Shown: positions 10,599 through 21,590, counted from the stretch's first letter. The stretch is 64,000 bases of DNA from Takakia lepidozioides (GCA_030704615.1 CM060733.1:8432001-8496000), one strand, 5' to 3'. Translations and numbers: made by a program. Notes: generated by a model from the letters alone, not told the origin.

Positions 10599-11725
10599 GG
10601 AGAGGTAGACGAAAGAAAATACATGCAGTACGCAGTATATGTGTGTATATATATATATAACAGAACATGAAGGAGATATTCAACACGATCAGCATCGAAT
10701 TGAATGCTAAATCTGTTAAATTCAGTTATTACTGTACTATCACTATTGAATGCATTCGTGTGACAATAATGAGAAGCACAAATGTGAAATTGTTTCTACG
10801 TGAGCTGATTTTTTGGAAAACCTGAAGAGGTTTCGGAGCTATTCAGAATTGGGTGGACAAGTTGTGATCTTATATAACCTTGGACAATCAACAAAGACAA
10901 ATTGATTGACCTTTGGAAAACGAAGGTTGGAAAGATATTATAATTTCAGAAGTTGTGTTTTTCAATTACCTGGACAATCATTAAGGAAAAAATTGATGGA
11001 CCTTTGGAAAACGAAGGTTAAAAAGATCTGTCATTTCTTCCGACTTGTTATGACATTTATCGTACATACATCTTCGTAGATACGTCATGCCATTTATGGT
11101 ACACAGACTACAAATCATACAACCTACTACTTGCCTACAATATCTGGGAATCCAGGAGCAAGGAAAGCAGTCTAATGTGGTTTTAGGGGAACTATTGACA
11201 ATGGGATGTATCAAGGTATACGTTCTGAATAAACATACATATGCAAATGGAAATGTATATCCACTGATCCAAGTTCATCTTATATGCACCTAATGATGAT
11301 GAAGGTGAAGACCAAGATAGTCCTACTGAGATTTTAATTTCCGATTCGTCCGACACGGAGGCACATCCTTCAAACGGAGGTTCCGCTGGGTGGTTCAAAT
11401 TGCGGAAATGAACGCACATTCGACATTGAGAATCAAGAGATAAATAGAAACTCGTCAAAAATACGGGCTCCGGTGCAATTATTGTCGATGACGGTGGTTA
11501 GGTTAGCCTTAAATAAATATCAATATAAAATATTATTTTTGGTCGGGTTGGGCACCGGACCTAAAGCTTTGATGAAGGTTTGGGATTTCCCTTTGGTTAG
11601 TGTATATATATCCCATTGTACAAGAGTCTCTCATCTCATTTCTTCTTCCCATCCTTCTTTCTCTACATCCTTCACAGTCTCGTTGTCGTCCATTAAGCTT
11701 TAGAATCCTGTCTATCAGTTTCTGT
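10599..11725. other. Divergent intergenic region between MULE copy 1 and the MTase retroelement
   Basis: Contains a short TA microsatellite (about 10635-10660), two ACCTTTGG...ACGAAGGT hairpins (10906-10928, 10999-11021) and no gene. The right part shows a TATA box and pyrimidine-rich leader for the plus-strand element. Confidence 0.45.
11603..11610 (+). promoter_or_regulatory. TATA box candidate for the plus-strand element
   Basis: TATATATA lies 116-123 bases before the ATG at 11726 and is followed by a CT-rich leader (TCTCTCATCTCATTTCTTCT), as in LTR or plant promoters. Confidence 0.45.
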
Positions 11726-12778
11726 ATGGGGTCAGTAACCACCTCGTCATCTCCCGTCGCAGTAGATGGCAAGACTTATGTTGGGGCACTGAAGGAGGAT
11801 GCCCTGACTTTGAGAACTAGTATCAATTCTACCACCACCAGAATTCGTAGAGCTTGTTTTGCACAGAGTTGTGGACTGGCAAACCGCCACAAAGAGGAAG
11901 AAGCCGAAAGCATGGCCTGGTAGTGACATTCCGACACTTTTGTGCAGCTTCAACCCAAGGAGCAAGTGCAGGGTAAGTCTGCACTGTTGGAGCATGAGGC
12001 TTCAACGCTCAAATCAATGCAACCAAGTCTCATGAAAGAACTGGCCACACGAGACCGTCAAATCAAAGAATTGGAGGAGCTCGTTGAAAAGCAGAGGAAA
12101 CAAATGTTGGACTTGCAAATGAAAGTGGAATCAACTTGTCTTTCGTCGATGTTCATAATTGTACCGCACCAGTCATCCATAGAACCGCCAACTATAAACA
12201 GATGCATACTGAAGGGAGCCAAGGGGTAGGAGAAATGGTCATGGCAGATTCCGAAGCCGGGCCGATACCGGGTATATGGAATACACTGTGCCAAAGCCTT
12301 CGGAAGGATCCAGCAAGAGGTGGAGCGTTTTTGTAAACCTGACAACAACAAGGACTATTATGGGGAGTTGATCGAACTCATCTACAAGTACAAAAACCTA
12401 GTCGTGGATGTTGAAGGTCTCTGTGTCCAGCTGCATGCCTTGGACAAGGAGATTTGGGAGGCGGACAACGGACGTGCCGCACAGATTGGTCCTCGTGAGA
12501 TGGACTTCATTCAATATCAAAGGGAGCTCATTCTCCAGTTTCGTGCAGAGAACAAGCTTTTGGACTCCCAGGGACAGAGGAAGTCTAATGCTGCTACAGA
12601 GCACGAGCGGCAGGCCCTTGCTTACGAACACATGTTACAGCAGGACAATCTTATTGGGTATCACAATGTTGTGCGAATGAGGGCAGATGAGGAAAGAGGA
12701 ATTGCAAGAGCGCACAGAGTAGATTCATTGAGGGTTAATGTCTCAGCACTAGTTGGGTGCACGGCAGTGGTTGTGCAG
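11726..12778 (+). pseudogene. Gag-like coiled-coil region of an MTase-bearing retroelement
   Basis: A first ATG (MGSVTTSSSPVAVDGKTYVG) opens a short frame that stops at 11921-11923. The next frame holds a heptad-rich coiled coil (KELATRDRQIKELEELVEKQ), and a third, from about 12320, has RFCKPDNNKDYYGELIELIY followed by a long helical, charged region. The order (helical protein, then aspartic-protease-like region in the same direction) suggests the structural (gag) part of an LTR retroelement, but no CCHC knuckle is seen. Frames change at about 11925 and 12140-12300, so this copy is broken. It could instead be an unrelated coiled-coil gene; the retroelement call depends on what follows. Confidence 0.5.
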
Positions 12779-12925
12779 AAAAACTGGACCGACGTGGCGG
12801 CGACTTCCCGACGTCGCAATTTGTCCCCGGCGCACCTCGGGCGTTGTAGTGTATTTCCGTCGCTAGGCGCTGCGTTTGGAGGTCGCTGAGGCATCGCTAA
12901 CCCCCCCCCAAAAAAAAAATGTAGT
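12779..12925. repeat. GC-rich insertion ending in a C10/A10 tract
   Basis: Between the coiled-coil frame and the protease frame the composition turns GC-rich (GACGTGGCGGCGACTTCCCG) and ends in about ten C and ten A residues and TGTAGTAGTG. It shifts the frame. It may be a small inserted element, but I find no clear terminal repeats or target duplication. Confidence 0.35.
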
Positions 12926-12929
12926 AGTG

Positions 12930-14141
12930 TTCACATTGGCTGAGATAGTGCCAACTATGCCATCGATGGCACCCGCTCGCCCAAGTGTGTCAGAGGTAGA
13001 GCCACGAGTGCCATTGGGAAGAGTTGGTATGGCTCGGGAAATGCCAGTGGGTAGTACTGCAAAGCAAGGTGCAACCAGTACATTGTTGGGGGCGGCTATG
13101 GCAATTTGCCAAGCTCCATTGTTTTCTGCCACAACAATTGCAATGCCGGGGATGCGGCCAGCTGCAGTGTTTAGACTGGTAGCTACACTTTGTGAGAGTG
13201 GTGATGCATCGGCACTATCTGCGGGGATAGCGGATCAGGTGTAGTGCATGGATGCCTTGGATTCAAGGGTGAAGACAGCCACAGCTGCGCCATGGCAAGC
13301 GGCAGCTGCAAGGTTATAGGAGTTGCTAACTAGACCAACCATTGAGCGTAGTATGGTGACTCCTGGGGTAGTCCTGATGGACAATCAGGATGGTGTGTTT
13401 CAGTTGGGTGGCCCAGCCGGGAGGAGGTATAGGCCACTGCGGGTCTTGTTGGACTCGGGAGCACAACCATTGATGTTGGGGAGAGCAGCAATTGCAGGCT
13501 TGGGCCTTACAAAGGCGGATTTGGAGCCTTGTCCTTTCCAAATTCAAACATCTTTGGGCAGTTCAGAGAAGGCACGAGGGATTATACGCCATGAGCTCTT
13601 CATTTGATTGCAGCCAGATCATCCTATAGATGGCTCTGTCATGAGAGCTAAAGCCATTGTTACGGATGCGATGTCTTATAATGTGCTTGTTGGTGGGGCT
13701 GTGTTATACATGATGGGCTTTACTTTGGACTCTTCGGAGGAAATGACATCCTACAGGCCGGAATGGCAGTCAGGGGATGGTCGACGTGCACTGCTCCCAG
13801 TGCGGTTTATTGGGAACGTAGCGGTGGATCATAGGAACATGATGCCCATATTGGCTGCATTCTCAGGGGTGGTGGCTTGGGGTGGTGAGCTCTTGGAGGG
13901 CAATAGCCATGCAGATGATAGACCACCACCTGATGAGGACAAACAATTGGCATACAAGGCTGATTTGCTTCCTCATGTGCATGTTCATATTCCACTTTGG
14001 GGTATAGTTGGGAATTTGCATCGAGTAGCAGGCGAGTGTGTGCACCAAGCATGGCAGGAGGCCTATCCATTGGTGACTGAGAGGAGTTCAGTGACATCAC
14101 CCGGACCTCCTCAGTTAGCTCCTTTGGACACAATGCCCATT
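12930..14141 (+). pseudogene. Aspartic-protease-like region of the MTase-bearing retroelement
   Basis: A single frame runs to 14234 with three nonsense codons (13242, 13318, 13605). It encodes a P/A/M-rich linker and then RPLRVLLDSGAQPLMLGRAA, where LLDSGA is the active-site motif of retroviral-type aspartic proteases (D-[ST]-G), and a downstream DAMSYNVLVGGAVLYMMGF that resembles the second hydrophobic loop of the fold. Further on there is no reverse transcriptase, RNase H or integrase motif; the frame passes into a methyltransferase motif. In ordinary Ty3/gypsy elements RT would follow here. The three stops show this copy is dead. Confidence 0.55.
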
Positions 14142-14424
14142 ATCTGGCAACCACTTGACTCAGGGATTTGTTTGCTAGACATGTTTGGAGGCATGAGCAC
14201 TGGGCTTGCAGGAGTGTTGCAAAAAAAGGATTAAAGTACGCAAGTATTTGTATGTGGAGGATGATGAGATAGCTCGGCGTATTTCTATGCGCCACAACAC
14301 CTTGCTCACACGCCGGTATCCTGAGTTGTTGCATCTCTCAGCAATTCAAGGGTATCAAAAGGCTTTGCTAGCAGACATTACCTTGCTGGGGGCGGATGAT
14401 TTGGACCGGCATGGTGCCGCGACC
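14142..14424 (+). pseudogene. N-terminal part of a C5-cytosine DNA methyltransferase domain
   Basis: Encodes SGICLLDMFGGMSTGLAGVL and, after a +1 shift in an A7 run at 14221-14227, IKVRKYLYVEDDEIARRISM and then LLADITLLGADDL. This fits motifs I to III of C5-cytosine methyltransferases of the Dnmt3/DRM type: the FxGxxTGL S-adenosylmethionine loop, an acidic residue at the end of the next strand (YVEDD), and the DI at the third. Catalytic motif IV (PCQ), ENV motif VI and motifs VIII-X are absent, because the sequence goes straight into a PHD finger. This copy can bind no DNA target and has no catalytic cysteine. C5-methyltransferases are known to have been captured by retrotransposons in a few eukaryotic lineages (dinoflagellates, charophyte algae), which makes the assignment plausible. 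Confidence 0.6.
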
Positions 14425-14538
14425 ATGTTGGTATGTGACAAATGCTCAAGGGGGTGGTACATGGGATGCTTGATACCGCCACTTGAGGAGGTTCCTAGTG
14501 GAGAATGGTTGTGTCCACGATGCCTTGGACAGAGGTAG
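14425..14538 (+). pseudogene. PHD finger
   Basis: MLVCDKCSRGWYMGCLIPPL then EEVPSGEWLCPRC gives the C-x2-C...W-x2-x-C...PPL...W-x-CPxC pattern of a PHD finger, a reader of histone H3 tails. The His of the canonical GWHxxCL is Tyr here (GWYMGCL), so the zinc site is probably damaged. It is in the same frame as the methyltransferase fragment and ends with TAG at 14536-14538. Confidence 0.7.
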
Positions 14539-14794
14539 TGGGACATGACAGTGGCAAGGTTGACTAGTGATCCAAGGTCTAGCTAACGGGAGCTCAATGC
14601 CATGGACACCCAATTGAAGCCATGGATTGTAGGAAGGCGGGTAATGATAGAACTACTTTTGCACCCGGCCTCTTGATCTATTGACTTCAGATACTGGGAC
14701 TTGTGCGATTGAAGACCAAGCAGTGATCTTATTAGGGTGGATATTTGTCAGCTATCTGATGTTAGAGGGACCTAATCACCAGCTAGGGGGGCGA
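14539..14794 (+). other. Post-coding tail with a purine tract before an LTR-like start
   Basis: No gene is seen. It ends in CTAGGGGGGCGAT directly before TGTGGCATAGC, which has the form of a polypurine tract followed by an LTR start. Confidence 0.4.
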
Positions 14795-14882
14795 TTGTGG
14801 CATAGCTTTCTAGGATTGTATGCTTAGGATGTGTGATGGACAACGATGTATGTTGTTGCACGATGCTTAGGTGCATGACAGC
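14795..14882 (+). repeat. LTR-start-like direct repeat, left copy
   Basis: TGTGGCATAGCTTTCTAGGA and the following roughly 65 bases are repeated almost exactly at 15251-15337 (TGTAGCATAGC...). Together they bracket the LTR-like repeat copy 2. Confidence 0.7.
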
Positions 14883-15250
14883 TGTCATGGTTTTAGTCAT
14901 GGTTAACTAGAATTACCTACTTCTAGTTAACTAGGACATTTTGGATATTTATATGTGCATTTTGTGTGTTGGGACTTCATTTGGTCTCATATGCCAAGTG
15001 AGGTGTCAAGCCTCACTTGGGACATGGGGATGGGTTTTCCCCTTGTGAGGGTTGAGGAGGGCTCATCTTCTTGTAGTTGAGCCTCCATGAGCCTCTCCCA
15101 CCTCCATAGCTCTAGGTATTGAGAGGGAGTGTGGTGAGGGCTTTGTAGGGTGGATTCCTTTAGCAAAGGTGCCATTGGCTTGACTTAGTTTATGTGATTG
15201 AGTGGATTCATGAGTGGAGTGTTTTCATTATATTCACTTCCATTATCATT
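14883..15250 (+). repeat. LTR-like dispersed repeat, copy 2
   Basis: Matches 4671-5041 in the same orientation with a 7-bp insertion (TTTTGTG) near 14960 and scattered substitutions. It ends abruptly in CATTATCAT where the right flanking repeat starts. Confidence 0.7.
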
Positions 15251-15337
15251 GTAGCATAGCTTTCTAGGATTGTATGCTTAGGATGTGTGATGGACAGCGA
15301 TGTATGTTGCTGCACGATGCTTAGGTGCATGACACAT
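15251..15337 (+). repeat. LTR-start-like direct repeat, right copy
   Basis: Second copy of the 14795-14882 segment; beyond 15337 the sequence continues (CATATCCTCCGAATTCTTGG) as the possible rest of the LTR of the MTase-bearing element. Confidence 0.65.
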
Positions 15338-16144
15338 ATCCTCCGAATTCTTGGGGAATATACAGAATATGCAATTTGTGCTCGTGTGAGCCTACTCACA
15401 CGCTACCCAACCTCATTTTGCTTGGCCACAAGATCGGACACGGCCTCTCCTAGTAGCATTGTTCGAGCCAACTTGCATCCATTGCATTCTCTTGGACATT
15501 GTTCACTGAAGTCATCCTTAATAATGAGGAGCAATACTCAGTGTTAATATAATACCTAGTAAGTTCTTAGAAAAGAATTCTTGTGCTTGTACAAGGCCGC
15601 TGCTTCAAATCTTTTCAGAACTCTAAGTTTAGTGCCTTTTGGATGGATTAGTATTGGGATCTGTGGGGTGAACTTGGGAAATTGGACCCATTCTAAGTCC
15701 CTGTGGTGACCCATCTGCCCATTTCCATTTAAGAAAACCCTTGGAACCGAGAAAAATAAGACCTAATACCCAGAGCCGGTGAGTATGAAAATAAAAAATA
15801 AAAAATAAAAAATCACAGGGTGGTATCCCCACTGTAAGCCTTCACGGCCCTTGGGTGGTTATTTTTTTCACTTCTCTTAATACATTATCCAAGGCCTTTG
15901 TCCCCTGTTCTGCAAAACAAAACAAAACAAAAGTGGTCGGGTATTCCCCTTAAAAAATAGAGGAAATAGAAGAGACCCAACTCCTAACATCTGGAACCTG
16001 CAGTTATAAGAAATATAAAACTAGTGTACATGTTACCTGGACCCACCCGGTAAATGTTTTTAGCACCCATTGTTGACTTCAAATCTTGTCTTGTCACCGG
16101 CTGCGCCGATACGTGAATTTCAGGTCTCCATGATTTCAAACTTT
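15338..16144. other. No gene seen
   Basis: Possible LTR remainder to about 15540, then AT-rich DNA with an (AAAAAT)n tract at about 15788-15812. No coding pattern on either strand. Confidence 0.5.
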
Positions 16145-17130
16145 AAAAAAAATTAAAGGAAAGAGGGGACGGAGGCCCTGTTACTAAAATTAAAGAAGCG
16201 AGGAAAAAATAACCTCGACAGGGCCATAAGGCAATACAAACGTAGGGAGCCTCCCAGAGCAGCCACAATCGGCAGCCAGAAACGCAGCTAGTTCACCGAG
16301 TAAACTGCATAGCAAAGAACCAGAGTCCAAAAAGTCCAAGGCCTAAACATGTAGAGGCTACCAAGAGCATCTACACTTAACAGACCAAGCGTTGATAAAC
16401 CCAGCCAAGCACTATTTCTTCCTACGCAAGGGCTCAAAATTAAGATGAGCCTTGATTTTGGAATTCATATTATTGCGGTGCTTCCAATTATTGTCTTCGT
16501 CCTTGTCGAGAGGGGAGGGCCAGGAAGAAGGCAAGTCAGCAACAATGGGAGAAGGGAGGCTTGAAGAAGCATGAATCCCCTATCGTCCGACAGATGATGT
16601 CCCTTGAAGCCCACGAGGACTCGAAAACCTAAAGAAGCTGGAGTCGTTTCTCCTAAGAACATCTGCATAGAGCTGAACCCAAAACACCCCAAGCCTTTTT
16701 CTACCTTCTATTAACAAGTCAAAGGAAATTTTGCACAGAACAAAGGAAACAGAAGGGTATGTTGCATCATACCAGTTAGCACATGACCTACACTTTCGGA
16801 TGGGCCAGAGGGTGAGAGCTCTAGGACTTGTCCAAACCTAGCAATTCTTCCAAATTTTCATTGAGATTCAGCAAGTGCAAAGCCTTGTTGGCATGGTTGA
16901 CCGGATACCAGAAAGAGTAGAAAGTACGAATCTTAGACAAAATCAGGGAGACAAAGATACAATCCAAGAGACAAGGTTCAATTGTCTCAGCACAGCCCCA
17001 TTTGCACATCATGCTGAAGGAGGATTAGTTTTGAAAGCACCGACTGGGAGAATCCTGTGCATAAAGCTTCTAGAAGCCAACGAAGAGAGGGGAACCAATC
17101 TGGAGAAGAGACGGGGAAGATAGAGAAATG
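16145..17130 (-). pseudogene. LINE (L1-type) 3' fragment, minus strand
   Basis: On the minus strand there is a decayed zf-RVT region typical of the C-terminus of plant LINE ORF2 (CKWGCAETIEPCLLDCIFVS, with the preceding NGAVLRQLNLVSW in another frame), followed by a 3' untranslated region that ends near 16145 in a T/A-rich tail (minus-strand reading CTTTAATTTTTTTT). It is 5'-truncated, as usual for LINE insertions, and abuts the next LINE head to head. Confidence 0.55.
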
Positions 17131-17144
17131 AAGGACCTGAGAAG

Positions 17145-19163
17145 GTGGGTCTAATCCAGCAACGTCCCGCCGCCTCCTCTCGTCCTTCATGGCCGGTTTC
17201 GATGCACGATTCATCTGTGCCCTCATGTCTCGATGCAGTAACTGCAGATCCTTCGAATTCTCCAGACTCTCCTTCACAAAACCCGGATGCTGATCAGCTT
17301 TTAACAGGGTACCTCAATGACACTGCATCTCTTCAGCTTTTTATGAGCAAGGATCACCCAATTGTAGACATTGAGCTCGACGTAATTGAGTCGCATGTAG
17401 CACATATCCAAAGCAAGGGAGTTCTCCTTCATTTTCCTCGGTCCTACTGGAATCAGAGGAAGCGGTAACAAGGCCTTGCAATTAAGCCTCATTTGCATGG
17501 ATTCAACGTGAACATCTTCCGGTGGTCCAACAGTATGGGAAACATGAATGGTAAGATCTGGAGCCCTCGGATCATCTCCCTTCCATATATTCCGGATCAA
17601 TACTTGTTTTGCCTTCCACAGATTGGGAATTTCTTTGGGTCATTTTTGGGATGTTTGGGGGTTTTTGACCCCAACATGAGCACAGAGGTGCTGAGGGAGG
17701 ACCCGCCCTGGAAGGGGGCAACGATTGCATCTTGGGCCAATGAGGATGGTTTTGCCAAAATTGTAGTTATGATGCTAGCTAACAAGGTCCTGTCTGAATT
17801 TATAAAACTGCCAATTGACAGACAGGGGAACTTTTTCTCAGTAAAAGTTTCAGAGGACACGACATCTTCAGCTTGTTATTATTGTGGGTTTTCTGGGCAC
17901 CTCAAGGCGGATTGTCTAGAGGCCAGAAGGAAAAGACTAAACATTAACCAGTCAAAGCAAAGGCACTCAAACCTTATTCAAAACTCAGTTCCTACTCCAG
18001 TAACCTACCAAAAAGTTATTTTCAACGGCTCTCTCCCCCAACGCAACACCCCTCTGCAGCCAGCCCAAAGTTCAAAACTCCATGCTTGGGATGCCGCTGC
18101 TGAACAGGTCTCGAGCTCCCCACCGCTCAAAAGGAGGAAAGAATCGACAAACCCCATGATCCATGAAGCTAACTATGGGTCTTCTATCAAGCTTCTAGTC
18201 ACCAATGGGATTATAAAGGGGAAAAACAAGGCGGCAGGCACCCTAGGAGAGATAGGCCCTACTCCCTTCAGTTCTCTAGTGGCACAACCTCCACCACCAA
18301 CCCCTCTGCCAATCCCTCAGATTATCAGCTGGGAAATGGAAGCAGTGAAGTCCAAAGGAAAGGTAAACAACAACATCTTGAAGAGGCAGCCGAGTGAACA
18401 AGCTTCCAAACCAATCCCTCGGCCTTCTCCAATAGTGCATAATCCTATCATCGCAGCAATTTGTGCTAAGTTGCATTCCTTCCCCAGGCTGGCACTCAAG
18501 GACTGCTCACAGCTCACCCCCAGAAGAGATCCGGTGGCAACATGCCTCACCCCAATGATCTTTTGTAGGAAGCCAAACCCGGCTTTCTTGGTCACTTCAC
18601 GAGACAACATGAACTTCGACTCAATATGGATCTCCATGCAGGATGTGCAATCCTTCCTGGCCAAAAGTCCCATGGACAACAACCCAATCCCTACTTTATG
18701 CAGCAAGATTCAAACCTACCTTCACTTTAACCTTAGCCTCCCCCTCTACTCTCTTCTCTCGCATTCTCAGGTGTCTTGGGGTTCATACACTAAGGCTTTC
18801 CCGGGATTGCGCCAAGATCTCACCCCCAACACAAACTTTTTAGCTCTCATGGACCAAGCACTGCTGCTAAACAATGATGCCTCGCTTCCAGGTGTGTGGG
18901 CTGACCCCCACCACTTTGACGATCCTTGCACCCCAAGCAAAGCATTATCAAGAACAAGAGACGGCATCAACAATGCCTTCACTATGCTGCATGCAATTCT
19001 TGAAACGGAGATGGACCAGCAAAATGAAGAAATTGAACGGGAACGTGACATGGCAGTCCTCAGCAAACCATCCTACGACCCAATCGGTTCACTTTCATCT
19101 TCTAGCTCCTCAGACCTGCAGCTCTCTCAGCTCCTCACTCAACATGCGCCGTCTTCCTCCTAG
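17145..19163 (+). pseudogene. LINE ORF1 (nucleic-acid-binding protein), one nonsense codon
   Basis: One frame runs from about 17145 to 19163, broken only by TAA at 17466-17468. The first part (LQLFMSKDHPIVDIELDVIE, then GVLLHFPRSYWNQRKR and NIFRW) resembles the DUF4283 domain of plant LINE ORF1 proteins. CYYCGFSGHLKADCLEARRK near 17870 is a CCHC zinc knuckle. The remainder is Pro/Ser-rich and disordered. ORF1 proteins coat LINE RNA for target-primed reverse transcription. ORF2 follows on the same strand after about 560 bases. Confidence 0.75.
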
Positions 19164-19722
19164 ATGCCAGTGGAGCCCTTCCTTCATCCTCTATCAATGC
19201 AGTCCCCGCTTCCCACTCCGACTCCTGCACCAATTCCTTCCCCCACAATTCCTGTAAGTCCTCTCCCTCCCCCACAATCTATTCCTATTCTTATTTTCTC
19301 GGTTGTTCCCAGCTCTATCCATAACTGCAAAATCCTATGCCTTACCATTGACCCTTCCTTTATGCCCTACGTTGCCAAAGGGTGGAAAATCCTCCCTTCC
19401 ATTTCTTACCGGCCCCCCTTGCAAGCTCATCTTGCCAGCATCCTTGGTCCAGCCAACATCCCTCTGAGCACCCCAGTATCGATTCAAACTTCCCTTCAAA
19501 ACGCAAAAAGATTCATACCATTGGACTCAATGGGAGTCCCTCACCTGACACCTTCGGGCACACCAGTCATGTTCATCCACTTGAAAGATCCAATCTAGGA
19601 TACGCCTCTCAAACACCACTGGTCCCCCTCCCTCATACCCTCAGACAAAGGCACTAGATTCAGATACCTCTTCACTAGGCCATCAATTGAGACTGATCCC
19701 CTCTGCCTGTCACCCTCCCTCG

Positions 19723-20375
19723 ATGCAGGTTAGCCTCTCATCGTGGAACATTAGGGGCCTCAGCTCTGATCAGATGGCACTTAAAAAAATTAAGCTCTCC
19801 GCCTGGCTGGCCCCACTCATCCCCTCCCATTCCATCGTTTTCCTTCAACAACACAAGCTTTGCGATAGAAAAATAGAAAGTCTCACCAATCAGCTGTGGC
19901 CCAAGTCTTCCGCTCTCTGGAAGCCCTCTCACGAAGGATCCAGAGGTGGGACAGCCATCCTCCTCTTCCTCTTTCTTTTTCAATTCCTTCTTAAGGATGA
20001 GGTATGGGAATATGGGAAAGTCCAATTCTGCTCTCTCCAGTTTCCTGGTGACCCCGACCCTATTGGTTTCAAAAATGTCTATGCTCCTAACGATGCCATG
20101 GAAAGATCGGTCCTTTGGGCCAGAATATGCCAACTCATGACCCAGCACCGAAACATCAGTAGGTGGGTTCTCGCGGGGGACTTCAACATGGTAGAACAAG
20201 ATTCAGATAGGTTGGGTAGAGGTTCTCATCACCTCTGCCCCCATCGAAGAGCAGGCCTGGTATTGCCTCACGCAGACCCACAGCCTCGCAGAAATTGACC
20301 GTCCCTCCCTCGATCCCACAGGCACCAGTCCCTGCTTCACCTGGACCAACAACAAGGGGGGTTTGCTACACCGTG
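19723..20375 (+). pseudogene. LINE ORF2, endonuclease domain, 3'-truncated
   Basis: MQVSLSSWNIRGLSS, IVFLQQHKL, GGTAIL, KNVYAPNDAMERSVLWA and WVLAGDFNMVEQDSDRL are the ordered motifs of the apurinic-endonuclease-like domain of L1-type ORF2, which nicks target DNA. The usual acidic residue in LQ-E-H/T-K is Gln here (LQQHK). After DSDR a one-base shift continues as CLTQTHSLAEIDRPSLDPTG and FTWTNNKGGLLH. The sequence breaks off at about 20375 before any reverse transcriptase motif. A LINE 3' end at 31.5-32.9 kb could be of the same family but is not shown to be the missing part. Confidence 0.75.
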
Positions 20376-20654
20376 AGCCTGGAGGCGTGAGCTTGTGAGC
20401 CCAGGAGCCCATGAGCCCAGCACAGGTTCACACCACGTCAGCATGCCGGAGCAAACATGCAGGGCCTATTACCGCATGTGGCACCTATTACCGCGGGTTG
20501 ATCAGCCCTTTCCAGGCAATGCAGACTGGATGTGTTACATCCATTGTATCCATCCTTTCTATCCATTGCATCCATTCAGATGTTATTAACATACCAAGCC
20601 CTTGCATGGGAATGTGGCTACGTCGTGAGCACAGCTTGTCGGCACCCATTCTTG
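20376..20654. other. No gene seen between LINE and PPR fragment
   Basis: Starts with GTGAGCC repeats (about 20373-20415) and then unique DNA with several TCCATT repeats (20535-20580). Confidence 0.4.
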
Positions 20655-21110
20655 GCATGTGAAGATGCTTCGTGAGGCAGACAGACTGGAAGAGGCTCTT
20701 CTGATTTTGCACCAAGGAGACATTGCAGCATATCCACATACGTATGTTTGTCTTTTGCTTTAGTATTAGGATAAAAGGCCCGGAAAGCAGGTGCACACTC
20801 ACATCATCCAAAGCAGATCCATGCAAAATGTTTTCTTACTCACAACCCTTGCGAACATGTATGGTATGTGTGGGAGCATCATGGATGCTCACCATGTGTT
20901 CAGAAGAATGCCTGAATGATCTTTGATCACGTGGACTTTAACGTGATGGATTTACCAAGCATTGTTCTGACAGGAATGGTTTGGAGACAACGAGCAAATG
21001 ATGCGAGAATGCACTGCCCAAACCCATCACGTTTGTTTATTTTTGCAATGCACACAAGTCTGTGAGCTCCGGAAAACACTAAAGAGATTGAAGGAACAAT
21101 CCCGGCAGTC
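20655..21110 (+). pseudogene. PPR cassette fragment
   Basis: Encodes HVKMLREADRLEEALLILHQ, then GKQVHTHIIQS, NVFLLTTLANMYGMCGSIM and DAHHVFRRMPE, with stops and frame changes in between. It is the same cassette as 1358-1720 and 56.45-57.35 kb, in a different context (between a LINE and the amino-methyltransferase gene), so it is a separate dispersed copy. Confidence 0.75.
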
Positions 21111-21237
21111 CATGCAACCCCCCTCTCCAACAATGGTTTGTTCCCAGGAATTCGCATCCCACGCACACATTGCAAACATGACAACAAGGACACGCAACCA
21201 TCCCATTTCAAAATTGGCCCCAAATAAAAGTAAAAGA

Positions 21238-21255
21238 AAACTTGATATCAAGTTT
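21238..21255. repeat. Perfect 18-bp palindrome at the end of the methyltransferase gene
   Basis: AAACTTGATATCAAGTTT overlaps the minus-strand stop codon (TGA at 21248-21250). It could form a hairpin in the transcript 3' end. Confidence 0.6.
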
Positions 21256-21590
21256 CACAGTCATCAGAATCACAATCGACCTCATGTGCTATGTCATCCA
21301 CAAAGATTCTGGCCCCAACACCACGTCTTCTACCACGGCCGTCGATGGTTGGACTGCGAGTGCCTCCGCATAGACGGGCAGCATGTAAGACTGATGAGGA
21401 CTTGAAAGAAGTCCAAAAAGGTGGATAGTCTGGAGGGTCAGTGAAGCACACAGACTCCGGCACAAGTCGAGAAAAACCCATTTTGAATACAATGATGCAA
21501 TGCACATGTCCAACGAAGATGATGTCTCCCATGTGCACTTTGCCTTAAGAACAATGATTCTGGGTATTGAAACAACAATGCAAGCATCCA
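21248..21590 (-). pseudogene. Methyltransferase gene, last exon (acidic tail)
   Basis: Encodes YPPFWTSFKSSSVLHAARLC, a GRGRRRGVG basic patch and an acidic end EVDCDSDDCET before TGA at 21248-21250. The exact acceptor is uncertain; candidates near 21434-21460 do not fully agree in phase. Confidence 0.45.

Noticed and set aside
12779-12925. Small transposon with terminal inverted repeats
   Set aside because: The ends (CAGTGGTTGTG and TGTAGTAGTG) do not pair well and no target duplication is seen.
14220-14232. A AAA AAG slippery site for -1 ribosomal frameshifting before the methyltransferase part
   Set aside because: The heptamer is present in the correct phase, but a -1 shift leads to the wrong frame; the methyltransferase part needs +1. 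A homopolymer indel explains it better.
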